A stretch of DNA of 64,000 nt from Bradyrhizobium lablabi (GTDB lineage: Bacteria; Pseudomonadota; Alphaproteobacteria; Rhizobiales; Xanthobacteraceae), in NCBI RefSeq assembly GCF_018131005.1, contig NZ_JAFCJK010000002.1, forward strand, positions 682,001 through 746,000. The letters are read 5' to 3'. The position numbers were made by a program, and so were the translations under genes. Under the pieces are notes generated by a model. It ran no database searches and had not been told where the DNA came from. It saw only the letters and a program-made list of their open reading frames with translations. Numbering within the stretch: position 1 is the stretch's first letter; every line of letters begins with the position of its first letter. Positions 36,844-45,393 of the stretch are shown here, piece by piece.

Positions 36844-38139
36844 ATGCTCAGCGTGAATGAAGTCAAGAACCCTTACCTTGGGGTTAGCGGCTTGGACAGT
36901 GATCTCTCCGCTGAAGAAAGAGAGTTTCAGGCCAGGGTCAGGCGTTTTGCGCTGGACGTCATGCGTCCCACCTCGGCGCAGTTGGATAAGATGACCGCTC
37001 AGGAGCTGATCGATCCAAGCTCCCCTCTGTGGAAATACCTCCAAAGCTTCGAAGAATTGGGCATCGCGCCCTCGGTGCTGATACAGCTTGGGCCGGAACG
37101 CCTCAAGCGCATATTGCCGATCGTTTTCGAAGAGCTCGGGTACGGAGACGCGGGCTTGGCGGTTGCCGCGTTCATATCGAAAAGGGCGGAATTCGCAGTA
37201 AGAGCAAACGGCGATCCCGAGCTAATCAAAGAGTTTGGCCACCTCCGCGGCTGCTGGATAGCGACATACCCTGATCGCGGCTCGGACGTGATTGACTATT
37301 CGGGCTTCGAGTTGGCGGCCGGATCGACGCAATCGGTGGCAACTTTGCAAGCAAAGGTGAGCTCCAGTGAAATCGTTTTGACCGGACGCTCATCCGAATG
37401 GATAGCGTGTGCTCCGATTGCGGAATGCGCGCTCATTCACTGTCCTGCTGATTATGGTGACGGTCCGTTGCGGCCAGATGGCGGCGTGTTCGGCGCCGTG
37501 CTGGTCGTGCCTCTTGACCTGCCTGGTGTCAGCAGAGGCACCCCCAGTGAAATGATAGGTCAGCGCTGTCTTCCAATAGGCAGCATAAAATTCGATGATG
37601 TCCGCTTGCCCACGAAGTACCTTTTGCATGGGAAAGAGGAGTACCACGCCTCGATGTTTGGCGTGCTTACGGCTGCAGTTATGAGCATTGGCGCCATTGC
37701 TACGGGCGTCGCGACAGCAGCGTTCGAGCGCGCACTTGAATATTCGCGCGAGCGCCGGCAAGGGGGCGTGCCATTGGTTCGTCATCAACTGGTCAGATGG
37801 CGGCTATACGAGATGTGGCGGAAGGTGGAGGTCTCACGTGCGATGCTCCGTCGGGCCGCCGCGTTTAATTTCTCGGCGGAAGGTCCTCATCTCCTCGCCT
37901 CGATAACGGCCAAGACGACGGCGATTGAGGCCGCAACGGACGTAGCATTGGAGGCAATTCGGATTTTCGGCGCAAACGGGGTCGGGCGACAATATCCAGT
38001 CGAAAAGCTGCTCCGGGACATTCAAGGCTGTACGATTCAAAGCGGCGAGGATCACACACTTGGTCTTCAGGCGGCCAACTGGCTGCTGCGGGGCTACCAG
38101 CCATCGGGCCATGGTTCTGGCGATGGAGCCAGAGCTTGA
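36844..38139 (+). CDS. Acyl-CoA dehydrogenase-family flavoprotein
   Basis: A 431-residue protein of the acyl-CoA dehydrogenase superfamily. The N-terminal helical part begins [18 protein letters not shown], the middle beta region has [19 protein letters not shown], and the C-terminal helical domain has [20 protein letters not shown], then [20 protein letters not shown] and [20 protein letters not shown]. The usual catalytic Glu region cannot be placed with certainty. In this operon it could make a 2-enoyl thioester as substrate for the CCR. GC and codon use in the first half are a little lower than in neighbours. Its stop overlaps the next gene's open frame. Confidence 0.88.
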   Translation: MLSVNEVKNPYLGVSGLDSDLSAEEREFQARVRRFALDVMRPTSAQLDKMTAQELIDPSSPLWKYLQSFEELGIAPSVLIQLGPERLKRILPIVFEELGYGDAGLAVAAFISKRAEFAVRANGDPELIKEFGHLRGCWIATYPDRGSDVIDYSGFELAAGSTQSVATLQAKVSSSEIVLTGRSSEWIACAPIAECALIHCPADYGDGPLRPDGGVFGAVLVVPLDLPGVSRGTPSEMIGQRCLPIGSIKFDDVRLPTKYLLHGKEEYHASMFGVLTAAVMSIGAIATGVATAAFERALEYSRERRQGGVPLVRHQLVRWRLYEMWRKVEVSRAMLRRAAAFNFSAEGPHLLASITAKTTAIEAATDVALEAIRIFGANGVGRQYPVEKLLRDIQGCTIQSGEDHTLGLQAANWLLRGYQPSGHGSGDGARA

Positions 38140-38147
38140 GCACCGCG

Positions 38148-39119
38148 ATGTATCGTGCCCGCGTGGTCGGCTGTGGTGCGGCGCTGCCGGCCCGTCGGGT
38201 GACCAACGCGGAACTCGCGGAGACGATCGATACGAGCGAGGAGTGGATCACCCAAAGATCGGGGATCCGGGAGCGGCGTATCGCCGGGGAGGGTGAGAAG
38301 ACGTCGGATTTGGCGATCGCTGCCGCCCAGGCCGCGTTGTCCCGCGCAGGCATCTCTGGATCGGATCTCGATCTCATTGTGCTCGCAACCACCACGCCCG
38401 ATCAGACCTTTCCCGCGACCGCCGTGCGGGTGCAGGCTGCACTCGGCATGACGAAGGGAGCGGCCTTCGATGTACAGGCCGTCTGCTCCGGGTTCGTCTA
38501 TGCTCTCTCCGTCGCAGACAGCATGATCCGGACCGGCCAGATGCAGACGGCGCTGGTGATCGGGGCGGAGACCTTTACGCGCCTTCTCGACTGGACGGAT
38601 CGGAGCACCTGCGTGCTGTTCGGCGACGGCGCCGGGGCGGTGGTCCTGCAGGCAGTCCAAGTCGAACGTGGTGCCGGTGGACGTGGTATCCTGTCGACCC
38701 ATCTGCATTCCGATGGCCGCTACCAGGATAAACTCTATACCGATGGCGGCCCGTCATCGACCGGGAGCGTGGGCCAAGTCCGCATGGATGGGCGCGAGGT
38801 GTTCAAACACGCCGTTGCCAATCTTGCGGCGGCGGCGGCGGAGGCGCTGGCGGCGAACGGCCTCAGTCCGGCGGAGATCGACTGGGTCGTTCCACACCAG
38901 GCAAATAGACGCATCATCGAAGAGGTCGGCCGCCAGCTGGATCTACCGAAAGAAAAGATCGTCCTGACCCTCGACCGCCATGGCAACACCTCGGCCGCTT
39001 CGATCCCGCTCGCCTTGGCGGAAGCCGTTAGCGATGGCCGGATCAAGCAGGGCGATCTCGTCCTGCTCGACGCGATGGGAGGGGGATTGACCTGGGGTTC
39101 GGCGTTGATCCGCTGGTAG
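38148..39119 (+). CDS. 3-oxoacyl-ACP synthase III (KAS III, FabH family)
   Basis: A 323-residue condensing enzyme that joins an acyl-CoA with malonyl-ACP. The catalytic triad is complete: Cys113 in VQAVCSGF, His in VPHQANRRI and Asn in RHGNTSAAS. The start is [14 protein letters not shown]; a TTG four codons earlier overlaps the previous stop and could be used instead. As the last gene of the PKS operon it probably makes or transfers the starter unit rather than serving primary fatty acid synthesis, but a housekeeping role cannot be excluded from sequence alone. Confidence 0.93.
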   Translation: MYRARVVGCGAALPARRVTNAELAETIDTSEEWITQRSGIRERRIAGEGEKTSDLAIAAAQAALSRAGISGSDLDLIVLATTTPDQTFPATAVRVQAALGMTKGAAFDVQAVCSGFVYALSVADSMIRTGQMQTALVIGAETFTRLLDWTDRSTCVLFGDGAGAVVLQAVQVERGAGGRGILSTHLHSDGRYQDKLYTDGGPSSTGSVGQVRMDGREVFKHAVANLAAAAAEALAANGLSPAEIDWVVPHQANRRIIEEVGRQLDLPKEKIVLTLDRHGNTSAASIPLALAEAVSDGRIKQGDLVLLDAMGGGLTWGSALIRW

Positions 39120-39132
39120 CGCGCTTACCGGT

Positions 39133-39516
39133 TCACTGCACAAGCCGAGTGCGCAGTCGCGCAAATTCGGCATCGCTAATCGACCCTGCCTGTTTCAGCC
39201 GGCCGAGCTTTTCGATTTCATCGGCGACGCTGAAACCAACTACGCTCCTGAGTTCATCGCGCGCCTGGCGAGCTTGTTGCGCGTTACGCTCCGCCATGCC
39301 TCTTCCCTGAAAGATCAAGTACGCAAGCACGAAAATGTATGGAAATACGACCCATCCTATAACCCACATTGCCTTGACCCAGCCCGAGATGTCGTGGCGT
39401 CGGAATAGATCGGAAGCAACTGTAATAAGCAGCCACAACCATACGATAAAGAAGAATATCGTGAGGACGTCCAGCAGGAAATTTCGATAAGTGAAGCCCT
39501 CCTGAAAGAAGAACAT
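39133..39516 (-). CDS. Membrane protein with PLDc_N and SHOCT domains
   Basis: A 127-residue protein with two hydrophobic helices (TIFFFIVWLWLLITV and AMWVIGWVVFPYIFVLAYLI), the phospholipase D N-terminal (PLDc_N) type module, and a C-terminal SHOCT motif (EIEKLGRLKQAGSISDAEFA). AAGGAGG stands 6 bases before its ATG. Such proteins are common in Bradyrhizobium FixK-type regulons. A consensus FixK/FNR box is centred 83 bases upstream. The function is not known; SHOCT segments are thought to mediate oligomerisation. Confidence 0.9.
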   Translation of the reverse strand: MFFFQEGFTYRNFLLDVLTIFFFIVWLWLLITVASDLFRRHDISGWVKAMWVIGWVVFPYIFVLAYLIFQGRGMAERNAQQARQARDELRSVVGFSVADEIEKLGRLKQAGSISDAEFARLRTRLVQ

Positions 39517-39592
39517 TGCGATCCTCCTTACCTGCTATCGAGCGCGAGCGTCCAAACTGGCCTGTTATTGTTCCTTACGCGCGATACGTCCT

Positions 39593-39606
39593 TTGATTTA
39601 GATCAA
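39593..39606. promoter_or_regulatory. FixK/FNR-type box (upstream of the SHOCT protein)
   Basis: TTGATTTAGATCAA fits the FNR/FixK consensus TTGAT-N4-ATCAA exactly. It lies 77 bases upstream of the start at 39516 on the minus strand, a normal distance for an activator site. The binding factor (probably a FixK) is not in the window. Confidence 0.75.
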
Positions 39607-39802
39607 GGTATGGCGGCTTGCGGTCAAGCCGTTGCTGCGTCTCGCCGGCCCGAGGTCGCCGGCGCGGATCGTGGGGCAATCATGGCTGCGGGCTCCGTTT
39701 TCGCGGTTTCAGGCTGGAGACGGGCCGCAAATTCGCTCTCGCGAAAGAACCGAAGCCTGCGATAGCACCAATCGGATAGGGCTTCGATCGGGTCTCGGTT
39801 TC

Positions 39803-39816
39803 TTGATCTAGATCAA
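39803..39816. promoter_or_regulatory. FixK/FNR-type box (upstream of the P-type ATPase)
   Basis: TTGATCTAGATCAA is a perfect palindrome that fits the FNR/FixK consensus. Its centre is 56 bases before the leader ORF start at 39866. If bound at the usual -41.5 position, transcription would begin near 39851, just before the Shine-Dalgarno. Confidence 0.8.
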
Positions 39817-39865
39817 AGGCCTTTAAGACACAACGCATGTCATTGAATTTCGAAGGAGATGCCAG

Positions 39866-39904
39866 ATGTCGGCCGGTCGGCATTTCGTAGAGCACAAGCA
39901 ATGA
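39866..39904 (+). CDS. Possible 12-codon leader ORF coupled to the P-type ATPase
   Basis: AAGGAG at 39853-39858 is best spaced (7 bases) to the ATG at 39866, which opens MSAGRHFVEHKQ and stops at 39904. That stop overlaps the ATPase ATG at 39901 as ATGA. The in-frame ATG of the ATPase at 39859 touches the Shine-Dalgarno and is too close to be used well. The peptide is either a real leader or translation coupling device, or the signal is chance. Confidence 0.35.
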   Translation: MSAGRHFVEHKQ

Positions 39905-42651
39905 CTGCAGCAGCGAGTGCGAACGCGATCAATGAGATGCGGTCATGGCACGCGATGCCTCGAGATGAGGTCGTAACGCGACTTGCGACCAGTTCTGAAA
40001 GAGGCCTTGATCCGGCTGAGGCGACGGTCCGACTTCAAAAATACGGGCCAAACCGTTTGCCGGAGGGCAGGAAACGGGGCCCATTTGCCAGGCTACTCGC
40101 GCAGTTTAACAACGTGCTGGTCTATGTTCTGCTCGCCGCAGGATTCACCAAGCTGATGCTGAACCTGTGGGTCGACGCCGCAATCATATTTGGCGTGGTC
40201 GTACTCAACGCGCTCCTTGGGTTCATTCAGGAGGGTAGGGCCGAGAAGGCGCTGGATTCCATCCGCAACATGCTGTCCGCCGAGGCTCGGACGGTACGCG
40301 GTGGAGAGACACGCATGATTCCCGCAGAGCAGGTCGTTCCGGGAGACGTCGTGCTGCTGGAGTCGGGCGACAAGATTCCTGCGGATCTGCGCCTTTTCGA
40401 GACAAAGAACTTGCGGACCGAAGAGGCCGCCCTCACTGGCGAATCGGTACCGGCGGAAAAGCGGGTCGACGCGGTGCCTGCGAACGCGACGGTCGGGGAT
40501 CGGGAATGCATGGCATTTTCCGGCACCATGGTCGTATCCGGTCGCGCTACCGGATTGGTTGTTGCGACCGGCAATGAGACGGAACTCGGCCGCATCAACC
40601 AATTGCTCGCCGACGTCAGCCCGCTCGAGACTCCGCTGCTACGCCAGATCAAGAAATTTGGTTACGCCATCACTGCGGCGATCGGGCTGATCAGCGTCCT
40701 GATCTTCGCCTACGGCAAGTGGGTGAGGGGCATGGACTTCGTGGAGCTCTTCCAGGCGGTCGTCGGCATTGCAGTATCGCTCATCCCGGAAGGACTGCCT
40801 GCACTTATCACGATCACCCTGGCCATCGGCGTCCAGCGCATGGCCCAGCGCAACGCCATTATCCGGCGGTTGCCCGCAGTCGAGACGCTCGGCTCGGTGT
40901 CGCGGATTTGCTCGGATAAGACGGGCACGCTGACGCTCATGGAAATGATGGTGGTGTCGGCCGTCACGGCCGAGGGGGCGTATCAAATTACGGGCAATGG
41001 CTATTCTCCCGAGGGGGAAGTCAAAAAAGACGGACAGCCCGCAGGCAAGGACGCAGTACTTGCGCTCATGGGCCGGGTCTCCGTGCTCTGCAACGATGCC
41101 GAACTGTTCCAGGAGGAAAGCACCTGGAAGGTGGAGGGCGATCCGACCGAAGGCGCGCTCTATCCGTTCGCTGCCAAGCTCGGCCTGGATCGGCAGACCG
41201 AACAAGCTGCATCTCCACGTATCGACGCCATTCCGTTCGAATCCGAGCACAAGTTCATGGCGACGCTCCATCGAACTGTGGGCGGAGAGCAAGTCCTGCT
41301 CGTCAAAGGCGCCCCCGAAGTGATCATTGAGCACTGTGATCGCCAGCAGACCAGCGACGGCCAGTCGAGCCCGCTCGACCGCGAGCACTTTCTGAAACAG
41401 TCGGACAGGCTCGCGGCCCAAGGCGAACGAGTGCTGGCGCTCGCGTGGCTGCAGGATCCGAATGTAAAGGCTGGCAGCCTCACCGCGGCTGACCTGCCAA
41501 GGACCCTCGTCTTGCTCGGCCTAATTGGTCTGCTGGATCCGCCGCGAAAAGAGGCCATCGAAGCCGTGAAGGAGTGCCACGGTGGCGGCATCCGGGTCAC
41601 CATGATCACGGGCGATCACAAGATCACCGCCGCGGCCATCGCCAAGATGCTCGGGCTTGGCGACGGAAAGACCGCGATCACGGGCGCCGAGATCGAGGAC
41701 ATGGACACCGCGACGTTGCAGGAACGTGTCCGCGGCGTTGACGTCTTCGCGCGCGCAAGCCCCGAACACAAGCTGCGCCTGGTGAAAGCGATCCAGGCCA
41801 ATGGTCAGATCGTGGCGATGACAGGCGATGGCGTGAACGACGCGCCCTCCCTCAAGAAGGCCGACATCGGGGTTGCGATGGGTATCAAGGGCACCGAGGT
41901 GACGAAGGAAGCCGCCGGAATGATCCTGGCCGACGACAATTTCGCCTCGATCTCGGCGGCCGTGAAGGAAGGGCGCACTGTCTACAACAATATCGAGAAG
42001 GCCATGCTATTCCTGCTGCCGACCAACGTCGCGCAGGCGCTGGTCATTGCGGTAGCAATCTTTGTCGGGTTCACGATGCCGATCACGGCCCCACAAGTGC
42101 TCTGGGTCAACATGGTCACGTCTGTCGCGCTTGGCCTGGTCATTTCCTTCGAGCCGCACGAAATCGATGTGATGCATCGGCCGCCGCGCGTAGTAGACCG
42201 CCCGATCGTGACTGGCTTCGGGATTTGGCGGATCATCTTTGTCGGCCTGGCGCTCCTTGCTTACACCCTGCTGGCTTTTTTCTGGATGAAAGCGCACGGC
42301 GCGTCGGATGGGCTTGCCCGAACGGTAGCGGTCAATGCCATTACAATCGGCCAAGTCTTCTATTTGCTGAATAGCCGCTACCTGCTCGATTCGTCGCTCT
42401 CCCTGAAGGCGCATATGGGCAACGCGTACCTGCCGCTCGGCATCATTGCCGTCGTGATCCTGCAACTATTTTTCACCTATGCACCACCTGTCCAGGCGAT
42501 GTTTGGCAACGAATCTGTCCCGCTTTGGGTGTGGCCTTGGCTTCTTTCGGGAGGGTTGCTGTTCTTCCTCGTGGTGGAGGCAGAGAAGCTTGTCATTCGC
42601 TCATCCGGCTCCTTGCGGAAGGCTGTTGTCGCCGCGGAAGCCGGCGCGTAA
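39901..42651 (+). CDS. Cation-transporting P-type ATPase
   Basis: A 916-residue P-type pump of the Ca2+/PMCA-like (P2) layout: N-terminal cation ATPase domain, actuator loop with LTGESVPAEK, M4 motif LIPEGLPALITI, phosphorylation site CSDKTGTLT with Asp339, nucleotide domain with VLLVKGAPEVI, hinge MTGDGVNDAPSLKKADIGVA, and a C-terminal set of six helices. In helix 6 the usual N-x-x-T-D is NMVTS, so an ion-ligand Asp is missing and the ion cannot be taken as Ca2+. It is preceded by a FixK/FNR box, so expression is likely microaerobic. A start 14 codons earlier is possible. Confidence 0.93.
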   Translation: MTAAASANAINEMRSWHAMPRDEVVTRLATSSERGLDPAEATVRLQKYGPNRLPEGRKRGPFARLLAQFNNVLVYVLLAAGFTKLMLNLWVDAAIIFGVVVLNALLGFIQEGRAEKALDSIRNMLSAEARTVRGGETRMIPAEQVVPGDVVLLESGDKIPADLRLFETKNLRTEEAALTGESVPAEKRVDAVPANATVGDRECMAFSGTMVVSGRATGLVVATGNETELGRINQLLADVSPLETPLLRQIKKFGYAITAAIGLISVLIFAYGKWVRGMDFVELFQAVVGIAVSLIPEGLPALITITLAIGVQRMAQRNAIIRRLPAVETLGSVSRICSDKTGTLTLMEMMVVSAVTAEGAYQITGNGYSPEGEVKKDGQPAGKDAVLALMGRVSVLCNDAELFQEESTWKVEGDPTEGALYPFAAKLGLDRQTEQAASPRIDAIPFESEHKFMATLHRTVGGEQVLLVKGAPEVIIEHCDRQQTSDGQSSPLDREHFLKQSDRLAAQGERVLALAWLQDPNVKAGSLTAADLPRTLVLLGLIGLLDPPRKEAIEAVKECHGGGIRVTMITGDHKITAAAIAKMLGLGDGKTAITGAEIEDMDTATLQERVRGVDVFARASPEHKLRLVKAIQANGQIVAMTGDGVNDAPSLKKADIGVAMGIKGTEVTKEAAGMILADDNFASISAAVKEGRTVYNNIEKAMLFLLPTNVAQALVIAVAIFVGFTMPITAPQVLWVNMVTSVALGLVISFEPHEIDVMHRPPRVVDRPIVTGFGIWRIIFVGLALLAYTLLAFFWMKAHGASDGLARTVAVNAITIGQVFYLLNSRYLLDSSLSLKAHMGNAYLPLGIIAVVILQLFFTYAPPVQAMFGNESVPLWVWPWLLSGGLLFFLVVEAEKLVIRSSGSLRKAVVAAEAGA

Positions 42652-42659
42652 GCCTCCAG

Positions 42660-43565
42660 CTATCGAGCGTCACGCGCAAGCTCCGCACGAGCCGCCGCCA
42701 GTTCCTTCTTCTGCTCCGGGGTCACCTCCGGATATGCAAGGTCGAGCTTCTCCACTGCCTCCACGATTGCCGCGGCGACGACAAGCCGGGTGAACCACCT
42801 GTTGTCGGCCGGCACCACGTACCACGGCGCTTGCTCCGATGCAGTGGCCGCGATGGCCGCCTCATACGAGCTCATATAGTCGCGCCAGTACTTCCGCTCG
42901 TTCACGTCCGATGCAGAGAACTTCCAGTTCTTCTCTGGGTTGTCGAGGCGCTTCATGAAGCGCTTTTTCTGCTCCTCACGCGACACATTCAGGAAGAACT
43001 TGAGGATGATGATGCCTTGACGGGTAAGGTAATCCTCGAAGTGCGCGATGTCCGCCAACCGTTCGTCCCAGATCCGCTTGCTCATCAACGATGGCGGCAA
43101 CCTCTGCCGCTTCAAGATATCTTCGTGAACGCGCACAATGAGGACCTCCTCGTAATAGGAGCGATTGAAGATTCCGATCCGCCCACGCTCCGGCAGACGC
43201 GTGACGTAGCGCCACATGAAGTCGTGTGCGAGATCCTCATTTGAGGGCTGTTTGAACGAAAAGACCTGACATCCCTGCGGATTAACTCCCGACATGACGT
43301 GTTTAATCGTGCTGTCCTTGCCGGCGGCATCCATGGCCTGGAACACGAGCAGCAGCGACCAACGATCCTGGGCATAAAGAATGTCCTGCTCTTCTGCGAG
43401 CCACCGGGTGCCTCGTTGAAGAAGCTCGGCAGCTTCGCCTTTTTCCATGTTCAGACCGCGCGTGTCGCCGGGGTCGAAGTCCCTCAGCAGAAAGCCCTTG
43501 CCCTTGGAAATGCGGAACGGGTGGATGTACTTCTGGATCTGGTCGAGAATCTCTTTTCTCGGCAT
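42660..43565 (-). CDS. ppk2: Polyphosphate kinase 2 (PPK2 family)
   Basis: A 301-residue PPK2 enzyme that moves phosphate between polyphosphate and nucleotides. Walker A is FQAMDAAGKDSTIKHVMSGV, the lid and Walker B region are IGIFNRSYYEEVLIVRVH, and KFFLNVSREEQKKRFMKR follows. The length is that of one-domain class I enzymes; which nucleotide (ADP or AMP) is used cannot be said. The ATG with GGGAGGA upstream is preferred to one nine codons earlier. It ends 8 bases from the convergent P-type ATPase gene. No FixK box was found in front of it. Confidence 0.95.
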   Translation of the reverse strand: MPRKEILDQIQKYIHPFRISKGKGFLLRDFDPGDTRGLNMEKGEAAELLQRGTRWLAEEQDILYAQDRWSLLLVFQAMDAAGKDSTIKHVMSGVNPQGCQVFSFKQPSNEDLAHDFMWRYVTRLPERGRIGIFNRSYYEEVLIVRVHEDILKRQRLPPSLMSKRIWDERLADIAHFEDYLTRQGIIILKFFLNVSREEQKKRFMKRLDNPEKNWKFSASDVNERKYWRDYMSSYEAAIAATASEQAPWYVVPADNRWFTRLVVAAAIVEAVEKLDLAYPEVTPEQKKELAAARAELARDAR

Positions 43566-44352
43566 GGAGCGTCCTCCCTTAAGACAGCACAATCTCGCGC
43601 TGTCTCTTCAGCGGCCCGATCTCCGACAGCCTTGATGGGCCGCATCTTAATCTATCATGGCGACAGGACTCGGTGCGCCGCGGCTTGATTGCCGCGCAGC
43701 TCATTACGACACTGGAGCGCACTTCCTTCCGAAACACGCAGGGCGACCGACTCGGCAGCGCGGGTGAGGGAACTCGCTTGACGCCGCGTTCGAGATGACC
43801 GCAGCGGGAAATCGGCCTCGACGTCCCACCGTCGGCTTGATCGGAACGGATCGAGGGGTCGCTGGCTTACCGCAGCGAGACCAACCGCTCAGTGCCAAAA
43901 AGAATCCATGTCGAGGAGAAGCGCGGCGAAGCGGAATTGAACTCCGCGAAGACGAGATTCGCATAAGGTATATTATGGAATATAATATCAACAATTGGAT
44001 CAAACACTTGTCCCGCGTTCCATCAGCTTTTGGGGTCGATCAGAGTCAAACCGTTGCGGGCAGTTGGTGATCGCCGACTTCTACAGTCCTGACCGAGCCG
44101 GCCAGCCTCTGCGCCGCTGACTCCGATTAATGAGAATCGACAACATTTGCCGAGAACCCCTTGGAGAAAGCCGGAATTTGGCAATCGGGGTTGTGACCGC
44201 GGGCTGCGCCTGTCAGAACGCCTTGGACGCGGAAATGGCTGCCGGGACGGGCAAAGCAGCGCCCTATGCAGAGATCGGTGGTGACCCCGCGGCATCAGGT
44301 CCGTATACGAAGGCCTGTCGCAAGAACAACAAATCTCTCGAGGGAGAAACCG
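43566..44352. other. 787-base intergenic region
   Basis: It separates the divergent PPK2 and TRAP transporter genes. No frame looks like a protein: a 91-codon frame at 43795 is rich in Arg and shows no family signature. An AT-rich block with an inverted repeat lies at 43970-43988. GGGAG is present shortly before the TRAP binding protein start. Otherwise I see nothing to annotate. Confidence 0.4.
43970..43988. promoter_or_regulatory. AT-rich inverted repeat, candidate operator or promoter
   Basis: ATATTAT and ATAATAT are perfect 7-base inverted arms around GGAAT. The block is far richer in AT than its surroundings and lies about 365 bases before the TRAP operon. It could be an operator of a GntR- or IclR-type regulator that is not in the window. 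Confidence 0.3.
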
Positions 44353-45372
44353 ATGAGCTTTTCACGACGCACGCTGCTGAAGGCCACCGCTGCTTCCGCC
44401 GCTCTCGGCGGGATTGGTGCGCCATTGGTCGCGCGCGCCCAGACCGCCGAGTTCAGCTACAAGTTCGCCAACAATCTGCCGGAGTCGCATCCGTTCGTGG
44501 CGCGCGCCCGGGAGATGGCCGCGGCGATCAAGACCGAGACCAACGGCCGGTTTGACCTGCAAGTGTTCCCGAACAGCCAGCTCGGCTCCGATACCGACAT
44601 GCTGAGCCAGGTGCGCTCCGGCGGCGTCGAGTTTTTCACCCTTTCAGGTTTGATCCTGGCAACGCTGGTTCCGGCGGCCTCGATTAACGGCATCGGCTTC
44701 GCGTTCCCTGATTATCCGACGGTCTGGAAGGCCATGGACGGCGAACTCGGCGGCTATGTGCGCGCCGAGATCAACAAGGCCGGTCTCGAGGTCATGGAGA
44801 AGATCTGGGACAACGGTTTCCGGCAGACCACGTCGTCGACCAAACCGATTACCGGGCCTGACGATCTCAAGGGGTTCAAGATTCGCGTGCCGGTGTCGCC
44901 GCTGTGGACCTCGATGTTCAAGGCTTTCGACGCCGCGCCCGCCTCGATCAACTTCAGCGAGGTCTATTCGGCGCTGCAGACCAAGATCGTTGAGGGTCAG
45001 GAAAACCCGCTGGCCCTGATTTCCGCTGCGAAGCTGTATGAGGTCCAGAAATACTGCTCGCTGACCAATCACATGTGGGACGGCTTCTGGTTCCTGATGA
45101 ACCGCCGCGCCTGGCAGGCGCTGCCGCAAGACATTCGCGCCATCGTCGCCAAGAACGTCAATGCGGCGGCGGTCAAGGAACGCGAGGACACCGAAAAGCT
45201 CAACGCATCGGTCAAGCAGGAGCTCGCAAGCAAAGGTCTGGCCTTCAATCAGCCGGATGTTGCGCCGTTCCGCGACAAGCTTCGCGCCGCCGGCTTCTAT
45301 GCCGAATGGAAGGGCAAATACGGCGAGAAGGCGTGGGAGCTGCTCGAGAAGTCCGTCGGCAAGCTGTCCTAG
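44353..45372 (+). CDS. TRAP transporter substrate-binding protein (DctP family)
   Basis: A 339-residue periplasmic binding protein with a Tat-like signal (FSRRTLLKATAASAALGG, AxA site at ARAQT). The mature part has the DctP layout: NLPESHPFVARAREMAAAIK, FPNSQLGSDTDMLSQVRSGG, and DDLKGFKIRVPVSPLWTSMF, where the Arg that binds the ligand carboxylate is conserved. VYSALQTKIVEGQENPLALI is the family signature. The frame is open 29 codons upstream. It forms an operon with the fused membrane subunit and an acyl-CoA ligase, so the ligand is probably a monocarboxylate. Confidence 0.95.
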   Translation: MSFSRRTLLKATAASAALGGIGAPLVARAQTAEFSYKFANNLPESHPFVARAREMAAAIKTETNGRFDLQVFPNSQLGSDTDMLSQVRSGGVEFFTLSGLILATLVPAASINGIGFAFPDYPTVWKAMDGELGGYVRAEINKAGLEVMEKIWDNGFRQTTSSTKPITGPDDLKGFKIRVPVSPLWTSMFKAFDAAPASINFSEVYSALQTKIVEGQENPLALISAAKLYEVQKYCSLTNHMWDGFWFLMNRRAWQALPQDIRAIVAKNVNAAAVKEREDTEKLNASVKQELASKGLAFNQPDVAPFRDKLRAAGFYAEWKGKYGEKAWELLEKSVGKLS

Positions 45373-45393
45373 CCCGTTAGCGGAGCTCTTGCC

